The notes under the pieces were generated by a model. That model ran no database searches, was not told the origin of the DNA, and was given only the letters and a program-made list of their open reading frames with translations. Both the position numbers and the translations under genes were made by a program. From contig NZ_CP061171.1 in NCBI RefSeq assembly GCF_014692875.1, forward strand, positions 4,650,001-4,714,000: a stretch of DNA of 64,000 bases, in the 5' to 3' direction. The DNA is from Pedobacter riviphilus. Its GTDB lineage: Bacteria; Bacteroidota; Bacteroidia; Sphingobacteriales; Sphingobacteriaceae. Positions 9,709-19,573 of this stretch are shown here, in pieces (position 1 is the first letter of the stretch; each line of letters begins with the position of its first letter).

Positions 9709-11334
9709 TTAAAAAATATACTTCGTACTTAAAAAGTTCGAATCATCTCCTTTAACAATTTCGTTCAATAACTTTTTATTATCATCTGTAAATTTGGTTG
9801 CTACCAAAGAACGGATCGAGAACGAACGCAATGCATCCACTACAGAAAGTGTTCCTTCAGCACTGTCTTTGCGTCCTGTAAATGGAAAGGCATCTGGTCC
9901 ACGTTGACATTGGCAATTGATATTTACGCGACTCACCTGGTTAACCAAAGGATCTATCAATGATGAAATTACCGCAGCGTTGTTGCTAAAAATACTCACT
10001 TGTTGGCCGTGCGGCGAACCGATTAAATATTCGATAGGTTCTTCCAGATCATCAAACGGAACAACAGGAACAATCGGGCCAAACTGCTCTTCGCGGTAGA
10101 GTTTCATATTGCTGTTTACCGGGTAAACAATGGCTGGATAAACAAAAGTTTCTAAAGTCTGTCCACCATTTTTGTTTACCACTTTAGCGCCGTGCGAAAC
10201 TGCATCATCAATACATTCTTTTAAGTATTCAGGTTTGTTCAGCTCTGGCAGCGGTGTAAGGTTTACACCTTTCTCCCAAGGCATACCAAATTTCAGTTTT
10301 TCTACTTCTGCAGATAACCGTTTTAAAAATTCCTGCGCTAAACTGCGGTGCACATAAACGATCTTAATAGCTGTACAACGTTGTCCGTTAAAAGAAAGCG
10401 ATCCTAAAACAGTTTCAGAAACCGCAAGATCAAGATCTGCATCTTTAGTAATGATCGCTGCATTTTTGGCATCCAAGCCCAAAATTGCCCTTAAACGGTT
10501 TACTTTAGGATGCAGTTTTTTAAGTTCGTTGGCCACCTTGCTCGATCCGATTAAGGTAAGTACATTAATTTTTCCCGATTTCATTAAACCTGGAACAATT
10601 GTATTGCCACGTCCGTAAATCGTATTTACCACACCCTTAGGAAAGCTGGAACGGAACGCCTCCAATAAAGGGTAATGTAATAAAGTACCATGTTTAGGTG
10701 GTTTGAATAAAAGCGTATTGCCCATAATCAAAGCTGGGATCAAGGTGGTAAAAGTCTCGTTTAAAGGATAATTGAACGGGCCCATACAAAGCACCACCCC
10801 AAGCGGAGAACGACGCACCTGGGCCACAATACCTTGTTCTATTTCGAAACGTGATGACTGCCTGTCGATATCTTTCAGTGCATCGATGGTTGCGTAGATA
10901 TATTCAACTGTACGGTCGAACTCTTTAACCGAATCGGCATAAGATTTTCCGATTTCCCACATAATGAGTTTGGCAACAATTTCTTTTTGCTCAATCATTT
11001 TATGAGTAAAATTTTCTACACAGGCAATGCGGTCGGCAACGCTCATGGTTGGCCATTGTCCGCGACCGTTGTCATAAGCGGCTACGGCGGCATCCAAAGC
11101 TTCTGTCGATTCTTTTTCTGTACATACCGGGAAACTACCGATACGCTTTCGTTTCAAACCCTCAGGGGTTTTTACGCATACTGGAGAAAAGACTTCATTA
11201 AACGGTCCGTTCCACGGTTTCATCTCTCCATTTGATAGAAACTCCTTTTGATTGATTTCTTCCGTGAGCCTAAATTCATCTGGAATCTGGCTCTCTTCAA
11301 CGAAAATACTTTCGAGGTTTAGCGTTGTACTCAA
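9709..11334 (-). CDS. GAPN-like NADP-dependent aldehyde dehydrogenase
   Basis: A 541-residue ALDH-superfamily enzyme closest in pattern to non-phosphorylating glyceraldehyde-3-phosphate dehydrogenase, which makes 3-phosphoglycerate and NADPH. Visible motifs are PFNYP (Asn188), FKPPKHG (Lys211), FNGQRC with nucleophile Cys320, and EEQFGPIVPV. The position of the usual general-base glutamate, 34 residues before the cysteine, is Gly286 in LGLDAKNA instead of the ELGGK-type motif. Context fits: the KDPG pathway beside it yields glyceraldehyde 3-phosphate. A terminator at 11401-11443 separates it from the transporter, so it has its own promoter. A different aldehyde substrate, such as a semialdehyde, remains possible. 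Confidence 0.8.
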   Translation of the reverse strand: MSTTLNLESIFVEESQIPDEFRLTEEINQKEFLSNGEMKPWNGPFNEVFSPVCVKTPEGLKRKRIGSFPVCTEKESTEALDAAVAAYDNGRGQWPTMSVADRIACVENFTHKMIEQKEIVAKLIMWEIGKSYADSVKEFDRTVEYIYATIDALKDIDRQSSRFEIEQGIVAQVRRSPLGVVLCMGPFNYPLNETFTTLIPALIMGNTLLFKPPKHGTLLHYPLLEAFRSSFPKGVVNTIYGRGNTIVPGLMKSGKINVLTLIGSSKVANELKKLHPKVNRLRAILGLDAKNAAIITKDADLDLAVSETVLGSLSFNGQRCTAIKIVYVHRSLAQEFLKRLSAEVEKLKFGMPWEKGVNLTPLPELNKPEYLKECIDDAVSHGAKVVNKNGGQTLETFVYPAIVYPVNSNMKLYREEQFGPIVPVVPFDDLEEPIEYLIGSPHGQQVSIFSNNAAVISSLIDPLVNQVSRVNINCQCQRGPDAFPFTGRKDSAEGTLSVVDALRSFSIRSLVATKFTDDNKKLLNEIVKGDDSNFLSTKYIF

Positions 11335-11400
11335 TTTTAAGTTGTTGTTAGGGTTAAATTAATGTTAAATCTATAGTTTAAGTATAGATTCGTTTGTATA

Positions 11401-11443
11401 AAAAGGCTGATGGTTCAGAAAGCTTTCCTTAACATCAGCCTTT
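11401..11443 (-). terminator. intrinsic terminator after the hexuronate transporter
   Basis: AAAGGCTGATG and CATCAGCCTTT form an eleven-base stem three bases after the transporter stop; on the minus strand it runs into CATCAGCCTTTTTATAC. It ends the transporter-aldolase-kinase operon. Confidence 0.85.
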
Positions 11444-11446
11444 GGT

Positions 11447-12886
11447 TTATTTTAGTTCGATTACTTTATATTTTGGCACTAGGGTTTTCATTACCGTCCA
11501 ACCGATTAAATAACATACCGCACAGATGGAAAAGATAATGAAATAACCGGCCTCCTCACCCTTAAAACCCATAAAAACAATCTCGTTTTTGCCCGTGTAA
11601 TCGAACAGCAAACCAGAGCCTTTATTAATGATGAAAGAGCCTAAACCGCCCGCCATACCACCAATACCTGTAATGGTAGCAATGGCTTTTTTAGGAAACA
11701 TATCGCCTACGGTTGAAAATATATTTGCCGACCACGCCTGATGGGCTGCACCTGCAATACCGATAATAATTACCGGAATCCAATAGGTAATATGGCCTAA
11801 AGGCTGTGCGGCCAAAGCCAAAAGTGGGAAAAATGCAAAAATCAACATCGCCCTCATACGGCCTTCGTAAGGATTCATACCTTTTTTATCAACGAAATAG
11901 GTTGGTAACCATCCTCCGATAATCGAAAGCAGGGTAATCACGTAAAGTACAAATAGTGGTAATGCACTTTGTGTAGAATCCATACCATAAACCGATTTTA
12001 GGTAGGCAGGAGTCCAGAATAAAAAGAACCACCACACGCCATCGGTCATAAATTTACCAAAGGCAAAAGCCCAGGTCTGTTTATATTTAAAGCAATCGAT
12101 AAAAGAAACTTTTTCTTTGGTCTCTTCCACATAATCAGCCAGTTTACGATCGTTGATCACATCCTGCTGAATATAAGCCAACTCTTCAGGGCTAACTCTT
12201 TTATGCAACTCTGGTTTATTATACACAAACACCCATAGCCCCATCCATACAAAACCAAGTGCACCGATAATGATGAACGACATTTCCCATCCATAAGCTT
12301 TTGCAATAAAAGGGATGGTAATCGGTGCAGCTAGTGCACCTACAGTAGCTCCTGCATTAAAAATACTGGTTGCAAATGCCCTGTCTTTTTTAGGGAAATA
12401 CTCTGCTGTGGCTTTAATCGCTGCGGGAAAATTTCCTGCCTCTCCAACAGCCAATACAAAACGGGCAAAAATAAACAGGGTAACACTTACCGAAACAATT
12501 AACCCGGTATCGTTAACACGGGCAATAACTTCTTTGGCACCCTCAAATCCTACAAACCAGTTTCCATTGATGATCCCAGCTGTGGCGATACCACAGAAGG
12601 CGTGTAAACAGGCTCCAACAGACCAAACGCCTATTGCCCATAAAAAGCCTTTTTTGGTATCTAGTTTATCAACCAAACGACCTGCAAAAAGCATCGATAT
12701 TGCATAGAAAATAGAGAACAGGGCCGTAATATTTCCATAATCATTATTATCCCAATGAAATTCAGGTTTAATAAAATCTGTCCAGGTTAACGAAAGTACC
12801 TGTCTATCTAAATAATTTATGGTCGTGGCTAGAAATAACAGCAAACATATGGTCCATCTGTATTTGCTTGTTTTGGGTTGGTTCAT
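11447..12886 (-). CDS. MFS hexuronate transporter (ExuT-like, ACS family)
   Basis: An inner-membrane proton-coupled symporter of the anion:cation symporter branch of MFS, 479 residues with about 12 membrane segments. The N-terminal INYLDRQVLSLT and the AGRLVDKLDTKKGF loop (MFS motif A region) and VGEAGNFPAAIKATAEYF are typical of ExuT/GudP-type proteins. There is an unusually long loop between segments 3 and 4 (around 105-130). It lies 21 bp downstream of KDPG aldolase and is the last gene of a kinase-aldolase-transporter operon, which points to galacturonate or related uronates as substrate. Confidence 0.88.
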   Translation of the reverse strand: MNQPKTSKYRWTICLLLFLATTINYLDRQVLSLTWTDFIKPEFHWDNNDYGNITALFSIFYAISMLFAGRLVDKLDTKKGFLWAIGVWSVGACLHAFCGIATAGIINGNWFVGFEGAKEVIARVNDTGLIVSVSVTLFIFARFVLAVGEAGNFPAAIKATAEYFPKKDRAFATSIFNAGATVGALAAPITIPFIAKAYGWEMSFIIIGALGFVWMGLWVFVYNKPELHKRVSPEELAYIQQDVINDRKLADYVEETKEKVSFIDCFKYKQTWAFAFGKFMTDGVWWFFLFWTPAYLKSVYGMDSTQSALPLFVLYVITLLSIIGGWLPTYFVDKKGMNPYEGRMRAMLIFAFFPLLALAAQPLGHITYWIPVIIIGIAGAAHQAWSANIFSTVGDMFPKKAIATITGIGGMAGGLGSFIINKGSGLLFDYTGKNEIVFMGFKGEEAGYFIIFSICAVCYLIGWTVMKTLVPKYKVIELK

Positions 12887-12907
12887 TTGGTTAGGGTGTC
12901 TTAAATT

Positions 12908-13569
12908 TTATTTGCTCTGCTGAATTAAGTCAAGCGCTAATTTTGTATTGTCGAATAACTCCTCGTAAAGACCTTTGCTCATCACATCTTTACTGATTAA
13001 TTTGCTGCCCATACCTACGGCACAAACGCCTGATTTAAACCAGGTTTTTAGGTTGTCGGCATTAATTTCTACACCACCAGTTGGCATAAACAGCTGTCCG
13101 GCGAAAAGATCTTTAATTGATGAAATAAATTCAGGTCCTAAGATGTTGGCAGGAAAAATTTTGATCAGCATGGCTTTGTGCTCTTGTGCGATGCTGATTT
13201 CGGTCGGCGTCATACAACCGGGGATCCAAAGCATACCGATTTTGTTTGCAATTTCGGCAACTGCCGGATTTATAATAGGTGCCACAATAAAATCTGTTCC
13301 GGCTTCTATAAATGCATTTGCATCAGCGGGGTTTTAATTGTTCCAATACCTAGATAAAGATCGGGCATTTCTGCATCACGGATTTCTTTTAACTTTTTAA
13401 AGTTCGGCAGAGCCGATTTACCACGATTGGTGTATTCGAAAACTCGAACACCAGCTTTATACAAAGTGCGTAATATTTCTACACTTCCCGATTCGCTATC
13501 CTGATAAAAAAGGGGTAACATGCCCTGCTCTAAAATGGCATCTAAAATTTTGTGCTTGTTGCTAATCAT
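12908..13569 (-). pseudogene. 2-keto-3-deoxy-6-phosphogluconate aldolase, split by a -1 frameshift
   Basis: Cleaves KDPG to pyruvate and glyceraldehyde 3-phosphate. The 5' part (13569 down to about 13330) carries Glu45 and Arg49 (FEYTNRG) and GIGTI. The 3' part, in the next frame, carries the Schiff-base lysine motif IKIFPA and PTGGV. The two join at a C run (minus strand, 13331-13328) that has four C where five would restore the frame, reading GTIKTPADANAFIEAGTDF. Corrected length is about 220 residues, normal for the family. All catalytic residues survive, so a sequencing error or very recent mutation is more likely than old decay. The start overlaps the KDG kinase stop by 8 bp. Confidence 0.85.
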
Positions 13570-14617
13570 TGCGTATTATTCTTTTTTCTATATCGGCTAC
13601 AGTACTGGTTGTAGCATCACTTGGAATGTATAATTTATCGTATGCGGCAGCTGTGGCAAAATTCAAGGTTTCTTTTGCAGACAGTTGGTTGTAAAAGCCG
13701 AAAATCAAGCCCGCCATAAAACAATCGCCACTACCTACTTTATCTAAAATTTCTTCAGAAATATATTCTTCAGAAACGGTTAATTCATCAGCGGTATAAA
13801 TGGCAGTATAGTACCTGATGCCTTTGCCATGATCGAACCTGAAGGTATTTGCAACTGCTTTACATGCCGGAAACAAACTTAATATTTCTTTAGAAGTATC
13901 TGTTGCCTGTTGCAGTAACGTTTCCTTTGCATAACCCTCAGTTGGTGTTAAATCTTCGTGAAGTGCAGTACCCAACATTTTATTGGCCGCCCAAACATTG
14001 CCCATAATCAGCGTGCAATATTGAGCCAGCTCAGGTAAAACATCAATCGGATCTTTACCATATTTCCAAAGTTTGGCGCGATAGTTTAAATCAAGCGAAA
14101 TGGTGATATTTTTTGCACTTGCCGCTTTTAAAGCTTCTAAGCAAACATCAGCAATAGATTGATTTATTGCCGGACATATGGCGCTAAAATGAAACCAGCC
14201 AACACCATCGAAAACTTTATCCCAGTTAATCTGTCCAACTTTTAAATCAGCATAGGCCGAATTTGCCCTATCGTAAATTACGCCTGCATTTTTAAGGTCT
14301 TTCCCTTTCGGAAGATAGTATAAACCCAAACGCTCTCCATGGTAAACCATAGGGGTAGTATCGATGTTCCGGGCATCAAGATAATCTACAATTTCGCGCG
14401 TTACCGAATTATCGGGTACAGCCGATAAGTAAGTTGAAGGAACATTCCAAAGTGCCAGTGCCGTTGCTACATTCAGCTCTGCACCGCCAACATAAAACGG
14501 AAGTTTATTTTCTTTTAACCAAGCACCATCCATATCAGGGCAGATGCGTAAAAGTATTTCACCAAAGCTTAAAACTTTTTTTCCTTTTTTTGATGAAGCG
14601 AATATTTGGGTGCTCAT
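13562..14617 (-). CDS. kdgK: 2-keto-3-deoxygluconate kinase (PfkB family)
   Basis: Phosphorylates KDG with ATP to KDPG. The 351-residue protein shows the ribokinase-family N-terminal region (KVLSFGEILLRICPDM, then YVGGAELNVATALA, near 14-53) and the C-terminal PfkB signature DKVGSGDCFMAGLIFG with the catalytic aspartate. It starts the operon kinase-aldolase-transporter; its stop overlaps the aldolase start. The substrate is assigned from the neighbours: altronate dehydratase makes KDG and the aldolase uses KDPG. Other PfkB sugar kinases look similar, so the assignment rests partly on context. Confidence 0.9.
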   Translation of the reverse strand: MSTQIFASSKKGKKVLSFGEILLRICPDMDGAWLKENKLPFYVGGAELNVATALALWNVPSTYLSAVPDNSVTREIVDYLDARNIDTTPMVYHGERLGLYYLPKGKDLKNAGVIYDRANSAYADLKVGQINWDKVFDGVGWFHFSAICPAINQSIADVCLEALKAASAKNITISLDLNYRAKLWKYGKDPIDVLPELAQYCTLIMGNVWAANKMLGTALHEDLTPTEGYAKETLLQQATDTSKEILSLFPACKAVANTFRFDHGKGIRYYTAIYTADELTVSEEYISEEILDKVGSGDCFMAGLIFGFYNQLSAKETLNFATAAAYDKLYIPSDATTSTVADIEKRIIRND

Positions 14618-14731
14618 TTTTGTATCTAATTGGCGTATTTCATGCTGTTTTCTGCAACGGTATGAAAGTGGAAGGAAAACGATTGAAATGATTTGATTTC
14701 AACGAAATACCTCTTTAAAGCCCTATTTTGG

Positions 14732-16132
14732 TTAAAATTTAAAGTAATTTTTTGCGTTAAAGTACGAAATATCCTGAACAATTTTGCCAACCCACTCCAA
14801 GTCGTTCGGCAATTCGCCATTCTCGATGTCTTCTCCAAACAGGTTGCAAATAATTCGTCTGAAATATTCGTGGCGCGGAAAAGAAAGAAAACTGCGCGAA
14901 TCGGTAAGCATACCCACCAAACGGCTTAAAAGCCCCATATTCGATAATGCGTTTAACTGTTTAATCATGCCGTCTTTCTGATCCAAAAACCACCAGGCTG
15001 AACCGAATTGCACTTTACCAGCAACTGAACCATCGTTAAAGTTACCGATCATTGTGGCAATCAACTCGTTATCAGCCGGATTAAGGTTGTAAATAATGGT
15101 TTTGGCCAATTTATCCTGATTATCTAAACGGTTCAAGAATTTAGAAAGCATACGGGCCTGGCTAAAATCGCCGATTGAATCCCAACCAGTATCAGGGCCT
15201 AATTGCCTTAACATCCGGGCATTGTTGTTGCGCAGTGCACCTAAATGATATTGTTGTACCCAGCCTTTTTCGTGATCCCACTCTGCAAAATAAACCAGCA
15301 TAGCCGATTTAAATTTCAGGTTTTCCTCGTAAGAAATGTTTTGTTTACTACGGATTTTATTAAAAATCGAGGCAATTTCTGTTTCGGTATAATCTTCAGC
15401 ATAAATTTGCTCTAAGCCATGGTCAGAAACTGAACAGCCATTTGCGGCAAAGTAATCATGACGGCTTTTTAAAGCATCAATATAATCCTGAAAGCTGCTG
15501 ATTGTTTTATCTGCAACACTTTCCAATTTGTCGATATACTTGTTTAAACCTTCAATATCATCGCTATTCATCGCTTTATCCGGGCGGAAAGCTGGCAACA
15601 TTTTTAAGCTAACGCCTTCTCTTGCCAATTGCTGGTGGAAGTTTAAACTATCCAAAGGATCATCGGTAGTACAAACGGCTTCAACATTCATTTTAGCCAG
15701 CAAACCACGTACAGAATATTCAGGTGTTTGTAATTTCGCAGAACATTCGTCGAAAATTTTCTGAGCCGTTTTACCTGAAAGTAAATCAGTTATACCAAAA
15801 TAGCGTTGAAGTTCCAGATGTGTCCAGTGGTATAAAGGATTGCGCAGCGTGTAAGGAACGGTTTCTGCCCATTTCTCAAATTTTTCATAATCAGATCCTA
15901 CACCTGTGATGTATTTTTCATCAACACCGTTGGCACGCATGGCTCTCCATTTGTAATGATCGCCAGCAAGCCAAACCTGGCTAATATTGGAAAATTGAGT
16001 ATTATTGGCAATCTGCTCTGGTATAAGGTGATTATGGTAGTCGATAATCGGCAACGATTTTGCAAAATTGTGATAAAGCTTTTCAGCAGTCTTGCTTTGC
16101 AAAAGAAAATTTTCGTCTAAAAAAGATTTCAT
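14732..16132 (-). CDS. uxaC: glucuronate/galacturonate (uronate) isomerase
   Basis: Converts D-galacturonate to D-tagaturonate (and glucuronate to fructuronate), the first step of the isomerase pathway. At 466 residues it is the usual length. The amidohydrolase-fold metal site is visible as DYHNHL near residue 32-37, and family stretches include TLRNPLYHWTHLELQRYFGI and the C-terminal DSRSFLSFPRHEYFRRI. A 114-bp gap without a clear terminator separates it from the kinase, and a 203-bp repeat-rich gap lies between its start and altronate dehydratase. Confidence 0.96.
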   Translation of the reverse strand: MKSFLDENFLLQSKTAEKLYHNFAKSLPIIDYHNHLIPEQIANNTQFSNISQVWLAGDHYKWRAMRANGVDEKYITGVGSDYEKFEKWAETVPYTLRNPLYHWTHLELQRYFGITDLLSGKTAQKIFDECSAKLQTPEYSVRGLLAKMNVEAVCTTDDPLDSLNFHQQLAREGVSLKMLPAFRPDKAMNSDDIEGLNKYIDKLESVADKTISSFQDYIDALKSRHDYFAANGCSVSDHGLEQIYAEDYTETEIASIFNKIRSKQNISYEENLKFKSAMLVYFAEWDHEKGWVQQYHLGALRNNNARMLRQLGPDTGWDSIGDFSQARMLSKFLNRLDNQDKLAKTIIYNLNPADNELIATMIGNFNDGSVAGKVQFGSAWWFLDQKDGMIKQLNALSNMGLLSRLVGMLTDSRSFLSFPRHEYFRRIICNLFGEDIENGELPNDLEWVGKIVQDISYFNAKNYFKF

Positions 16133-16209
16133 GCTATGTGATTTGAGACATTAGATAAAGGATTTGAGATGTTCTAAATGCCTTTCTATTAATTTTATTT
16201 TTTACCCCT

Positions 16210-16299
16210 GGTCTGTGTCTTCACAGACCGGAATTGAATTTATATTTTTTATCTATTGGTAATAATATTGTCCATGGTCTGTGGGGACACAGACCACGG
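16210..16299. repeat. two copies of a GTCTGTG...CACAGAC inverted repeat
   Basis: GGTCTGTG-4-CACAGACC at 16210-16229 and a longer version at 16272-16299 (core GGTCTGTGGGGACACAGACC). A third member is at 20802-20825 in reverse sense. Both lie in the 203-bp gap between uxaC and uxaA. They may act as weak terminators or mRNA-stability hairpins. Confidence 0.7.
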
Positions 16300-16335
16300 A
16301 ATTTGGCTCCAAGACTCACGACTTGGGACTTATGA

Positions 16336-17982
16336 CTAAAGACTAACCCCCCGTTTCCAAGGAATAAAATCATCCTGGTTTAGCAACACGGCCTTAGGAA
16401 TTACCTCACCACTGGCTGCTTTAATGCAATATTCTAAAATATCTTCGCCCATTTGTTCGATGGTTTTTTCGCCTTCAATTACTGGTCCGCAGTTGATATC
16501 GATAATATCGCCCATGCGTTTGGTTAATGCATTATTGGTTGAAACCTTAATGGTTGGGCAAACCGGGTTTCCCGTAGGCGTACCCAAACCTGTAGTAAAC
16601 AAAATTAGTGTTGCTCCTGAGGCTGCTTTTCCGGTAGTGGCTTCTACGTCATTTCCAGGAGTACAAACTAAGTTTAATCCTGGTTTTGTAGCAGGTTCGG
16701 TATAATCCAAAACATCTTCAACTGGAGAGGTTCCCCCTTTTTTAGCTGCTCCGGTACTTTTAATGGCATCGGTAATCAAACCATCTTTTATATTTCCAGG
16801 CGATGGGTTCATGAAAAATCCGGAACCCACATTTTCTGCCGATTGATTGTAAGCAGTCATCAATTGAATGAATTTACGCGCAGCGGTTTCGTCTTTAGTC
16901 CGGTCGATTAACTGCTGTTCTGCGCCGCAAAGTTCAGGGAACTCCGCTAGAAGTACCGTTCCACCCAGCGCCACCAATAAATCAGAGGTATAACCTACTG
17001 CCGGATTTGCACTGATTCCACTAAAACCATCGCTACCGCCACATTTAACACCTAAAACCAGTTTGCTTAAAGGAGCAGGCTGACGTTCGATCTTATTAAT
17101 TTCGGTTAAGCCGATAAAAGTTTTTCTGATGGCTTCCTTCACCAACTGTTCTTCGCTTTGCGATTGTTGCTGCTCAAACACAAATAAAGGTTTATCGAAA
17201 TTCGGACTACGGTGTTTTAAATCGTCCATAAAATCTTTAACCTGTAAATTTTGGCAGCCCAGACTTAACACCGTTACACCGGCCACATTGGGGTGATCGG
17301 CATATGCTGCTAATAATTTACTTAACACAGCAGCATCCTGGCGGGTACCACCGCAACCACCCTGGTGATTTAAGAACTTAATGCCATCTACATTTTTAAA
17401 AATACGGTTGGCCGTTGGATTAGCCTGTCCGATAGCGCTTGGATCGGCCTCAGCTAAAATTTCACCATTTTTATAAGCCTCCACCAGTTGGTGTGCATAA
17501 GATTTGTATTTATCGGTTACCGCATAACCCAATTCATTGTGCAAGGCTTCACGGATCACATCCAGATTACGGTTTTCACAGAAAACAGTCGGAATAAACA
17601 ACCAATAATTTGCGGTGCCCACGCGGCCATCACTACGGATATAACCGTTAAAGGTTCTGCCTTCAAACTTAGAAACATCAGGTGCATGCCACTCGTAATG
17701 GTACGGACGGAATTCGTATGGATCTGAAGCATGTTTAGTATTTTCAGTATCCATTAAACCACCTTTTAGGATAAAATGCTGTGCTTTCCCCACCAGTACA
17801 CCATACATAATGATGTGATCGCCCGCATTCATATCCTGCATAAAAAACTTGTGCTTAGCCTGGATATCATCCTGCAAAATATATTCCTGCCCATCGTAAA
17901 TAACGGTTTCGCCTTTTGCCAGGTTTTGCAGGGCAACAAGTACATTATCGTTAGGATGGATTTTTAAAATTCTAGTAACCAT
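16336..17982 (-). CDS. uxaA: altronate dehydratase
   Basis: Dehydrates D-altronate to 2-keto-3-deoxygluconate. The 548-residue protein has an N-terminal SAF domain (residues 1-75, TRILKIHPNDNVLVAL) and a C-terminal UxaA domain with conserved cysteine- and glycine-rich runs: NHQGGCGGTRQD, VLSLGCQNLQ, LGVKCGGSDGFSGISANPA and TTGLGTPTGNPVCPTIK. It starts one base after the stop of uxaB, so they form a tight operon in the order uxaB-uxaA. Confidence 0.96.
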   Translation of the reverse strand: MVTRILKIHPNDNVLVALQNLAKGETVIYDGQEYILQDDIQAKHKFFMQDMNAGDHIIMYGVLVGKAQHFILKGGLMDTENTKHASDPYEFRPYHYEWHAPDVSKFEGRTFNGYIRSDGRVGTANYWLFIPTVFCENRNLDVIREALHNELGYAVTDKYKSYAHQLVEAYKNGEILAEADPSAIGQANPTANRIFKNVDGIKFLNHQGGCGGTRQDAAVLSKLLAAYADHPNVAGVTVLSLGCQNLQVKDFMDDLKHRSPNFDKPLFVFEQQQSQSEEQLVKEAIRKTFIGLTEINKIERQPAPLSKLVLGVKCGGSDGFSGISANPAVGYTSDLLVALGGTVLLAEFPELCGAEQQLIDRTKDETAARKFIQLMTAYNQSAENVGSGFFMNPSPGNIKDGLITDAIKSTGAAKKGGTSPVEDVLDYTEPATKPGLNLVCTPGNDVEATTGKAASGATLILFTTGLGTPTGNPVCPTIKVSTNNALTKRMGDIIDINCGPVIEGEKTIEQMGEDILEYCIKAASGEVIPKAVLLNQDDFIPWKRGVSL

Positions 17983-17983
17983 T

Positions 17984-19495
17984 TTAAATTGTTCTTTCTG
18001 AATGCAAGTTACTCAAAGTTTCTTTTGCACCCTTATTCTGTAATAAGTCAACGTAAGATTTTACGGCCGCGTTAAAGCCCGGGTAATTATTAAGGTTTTT
18101 ATCCCAAAGACGTCTGTCGCCAAGAGTATTATCTACAACCGTTTCGGGATTTTTCCAGTATTCGTATAAAATTTCTGCAAATTCATCCTGTATCGGGTAG
18201 CTTTTTCCATTTGCGCTGGCCGTGTAAGTATCACCATCTTTATTCACATTCATGAAAAGGATATATGCTGCCACACCTAAAGCGGTAAGTTGAGGTACTT
18301 CATTTTTTAAAGCATAATACCTCCTGATGAGTGGCATATTGCGCATCTGCATTTTTGAGGTAAAATTTAACGTAATAGCCTGCCACTGGTGTTCTAATGA
18401 TGGATTGCTAAAACGGTCGATTACGCTTTCTGCAAAGGCAATCGCTTCGTCATAAGTAATATCTTCATTTACCACAACAGGTGCAATTTCATCTTTCATC
18501 AGTTTTAAAACATTGGCAGAGAAATCTTTATCTGCCATAGCCTCTTTTACAGTATTAAAGCCTGCTAAAATGGCTAGCCCACAACTGATGGTGTGTGTAC
18601 CATTAAGTAAACGGAGTTTTAGCTCTTTAAATTTATCGATCGATGGAACAACAAAAACCCCTTTATCGGCCTTTGCAAAAGATAAAATCTCCTTCACGTT
18701 TTCGCTCGATGATTCGATAGCCCAAAGCCTGAAGGGTTCGGCCATAATCATGAGTTCATCTTCGTAACCCAGTTCACTTTCAATCGCTTTTTGTTCGGCC
18801 TCTGGAAGCTTTCCCGGAACAATCCTATCTACCAGGGTTTTGCAAAAATGATTGGCTGTTTTTAACCAGTTTTCGAAATCCCAGCCCAATTTGTTCTGGA
18901 TGGCCAGATCTAATAAAATTTCTTTCAGTTTATCAGCATTATCGCTGATTAATTCCGTTGGAACAATCACCATTCCGCTTTCGGCCGAGCCATTAAAAGC
19001 AGTATATCTTTCGTGCAAGAATGCCAGTAATTTCCCTGGGTAAGATTGCGGCGGATTATCGGTTATTTTATCTTCGCTTTTAACAATCCCAACTTCAGTT
19101 GTGTTCGAAATTACAACCTGCATTTCTGGCTGGTGCGCAGCTTTTAAAATCTCTGCCCAATCTTGCGAGGCCGATAAAACACGACTGATTGAAGCGTTGA
19201 TTGAATTTTCTTCTACGCTAACGCCATCCTCGATACCTTTTACACAAAGTGTGTACAAATTATCCTGTTTCGAAAATGCATCAGCACCACCCTTTGAAGT
19301 AGATTTAACGACCAAAACCCTACCGTTAAAAATGCCTTTTTGATTGGCTTTATCAATAAAATAATCAGGTAAGCCACGTAGTAAAACACCAGTTCCAAAC
19401 TGGATTACTTTTTCTGGTAATGCTAAAATTTCTGCGCTTGGTTTGATAACCTTGTCGCCGTTAATGTTTTTTAAATTTTCTTTATTTAAAATCAT
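17984..19495 (-). CDS. uxaB: tagaturonate reductase (altronate oxidoreductase)
   Basis: NADH-dependent reduction of D-tagaturonate to D-altronate. The 503-residue protein belongs to the mannitol dehydrogenase family: the Rossmann N-terminal part has VIQFGTGVLLRGLPDYFID (about 30-48) and VISNTTEVGI, and the C-terminal helical domain has the catalytic region KLRLLNGTHTISCGLAILAG with the family lysine-asparagine-histidine arrangement. Immediately upstream of uxaA. With uxaC, uxaA, the kinase and the aldolase the galacturonate route is complete in this window. Confidence 0.95.
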   Translation of the reverse strand: MILNKENLKNINGDKVIKPSAEILALPEKVIQFGTGVLLRGLPDYFIDKANQKGIFNGRVLVVKSTSKGGADAFSKQDNLYTLCVKGIEDGVSVEENSINASISRVLSASQDWAEILKAAHQPEMQVVISNTTEVGIVKSEDKITDNPPQSYPGKLLAFLHERYTAFNGSAESGMVIVPTELISDNADKLKEILLDLAIQNKLGWDFENWLKTANHFCKTLVDRIVPGKLPEAEQKAIESELGYEDELMIMAEPFRLWAIESSSENVKEILSFAKADKGVFVVPSIDKFKELKLRLLNGTHTISCGLAILAGFNTVKEAMADKDFSANVLKLMKDEIAPVVVNEDITYDEAIAFAESVIDRFSNPSLEHQWQAITLNFTSKMQMRNMPLIRRYYALKNEVPQLTALGVAAYILFMNVNKDGDTYTASANGKSYPIQDEFAEILYEYWKNPETVVDNTLGDRRLWDKNLNNYPGFNAAVKSYVDLLQNKGAKETLSNLHSERTI

Positions 19496-19573
19496 TGGTA
19501 ATGTTGTTTAACCACCAAGGCCCAATGGCACAAAGTGTGATTCATAATGATCCGTTTAACCCGTTATACTTTA

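Noticed and set aside
13306..13569. Programmed -1/+1 frameshifting in the KDPG aldolase
   Set aside because: No slippery heptamer with a downstream stem is visible, and KDPG aldolases are not known to use frameshifting; a simple one-base loss in a C run explains it.
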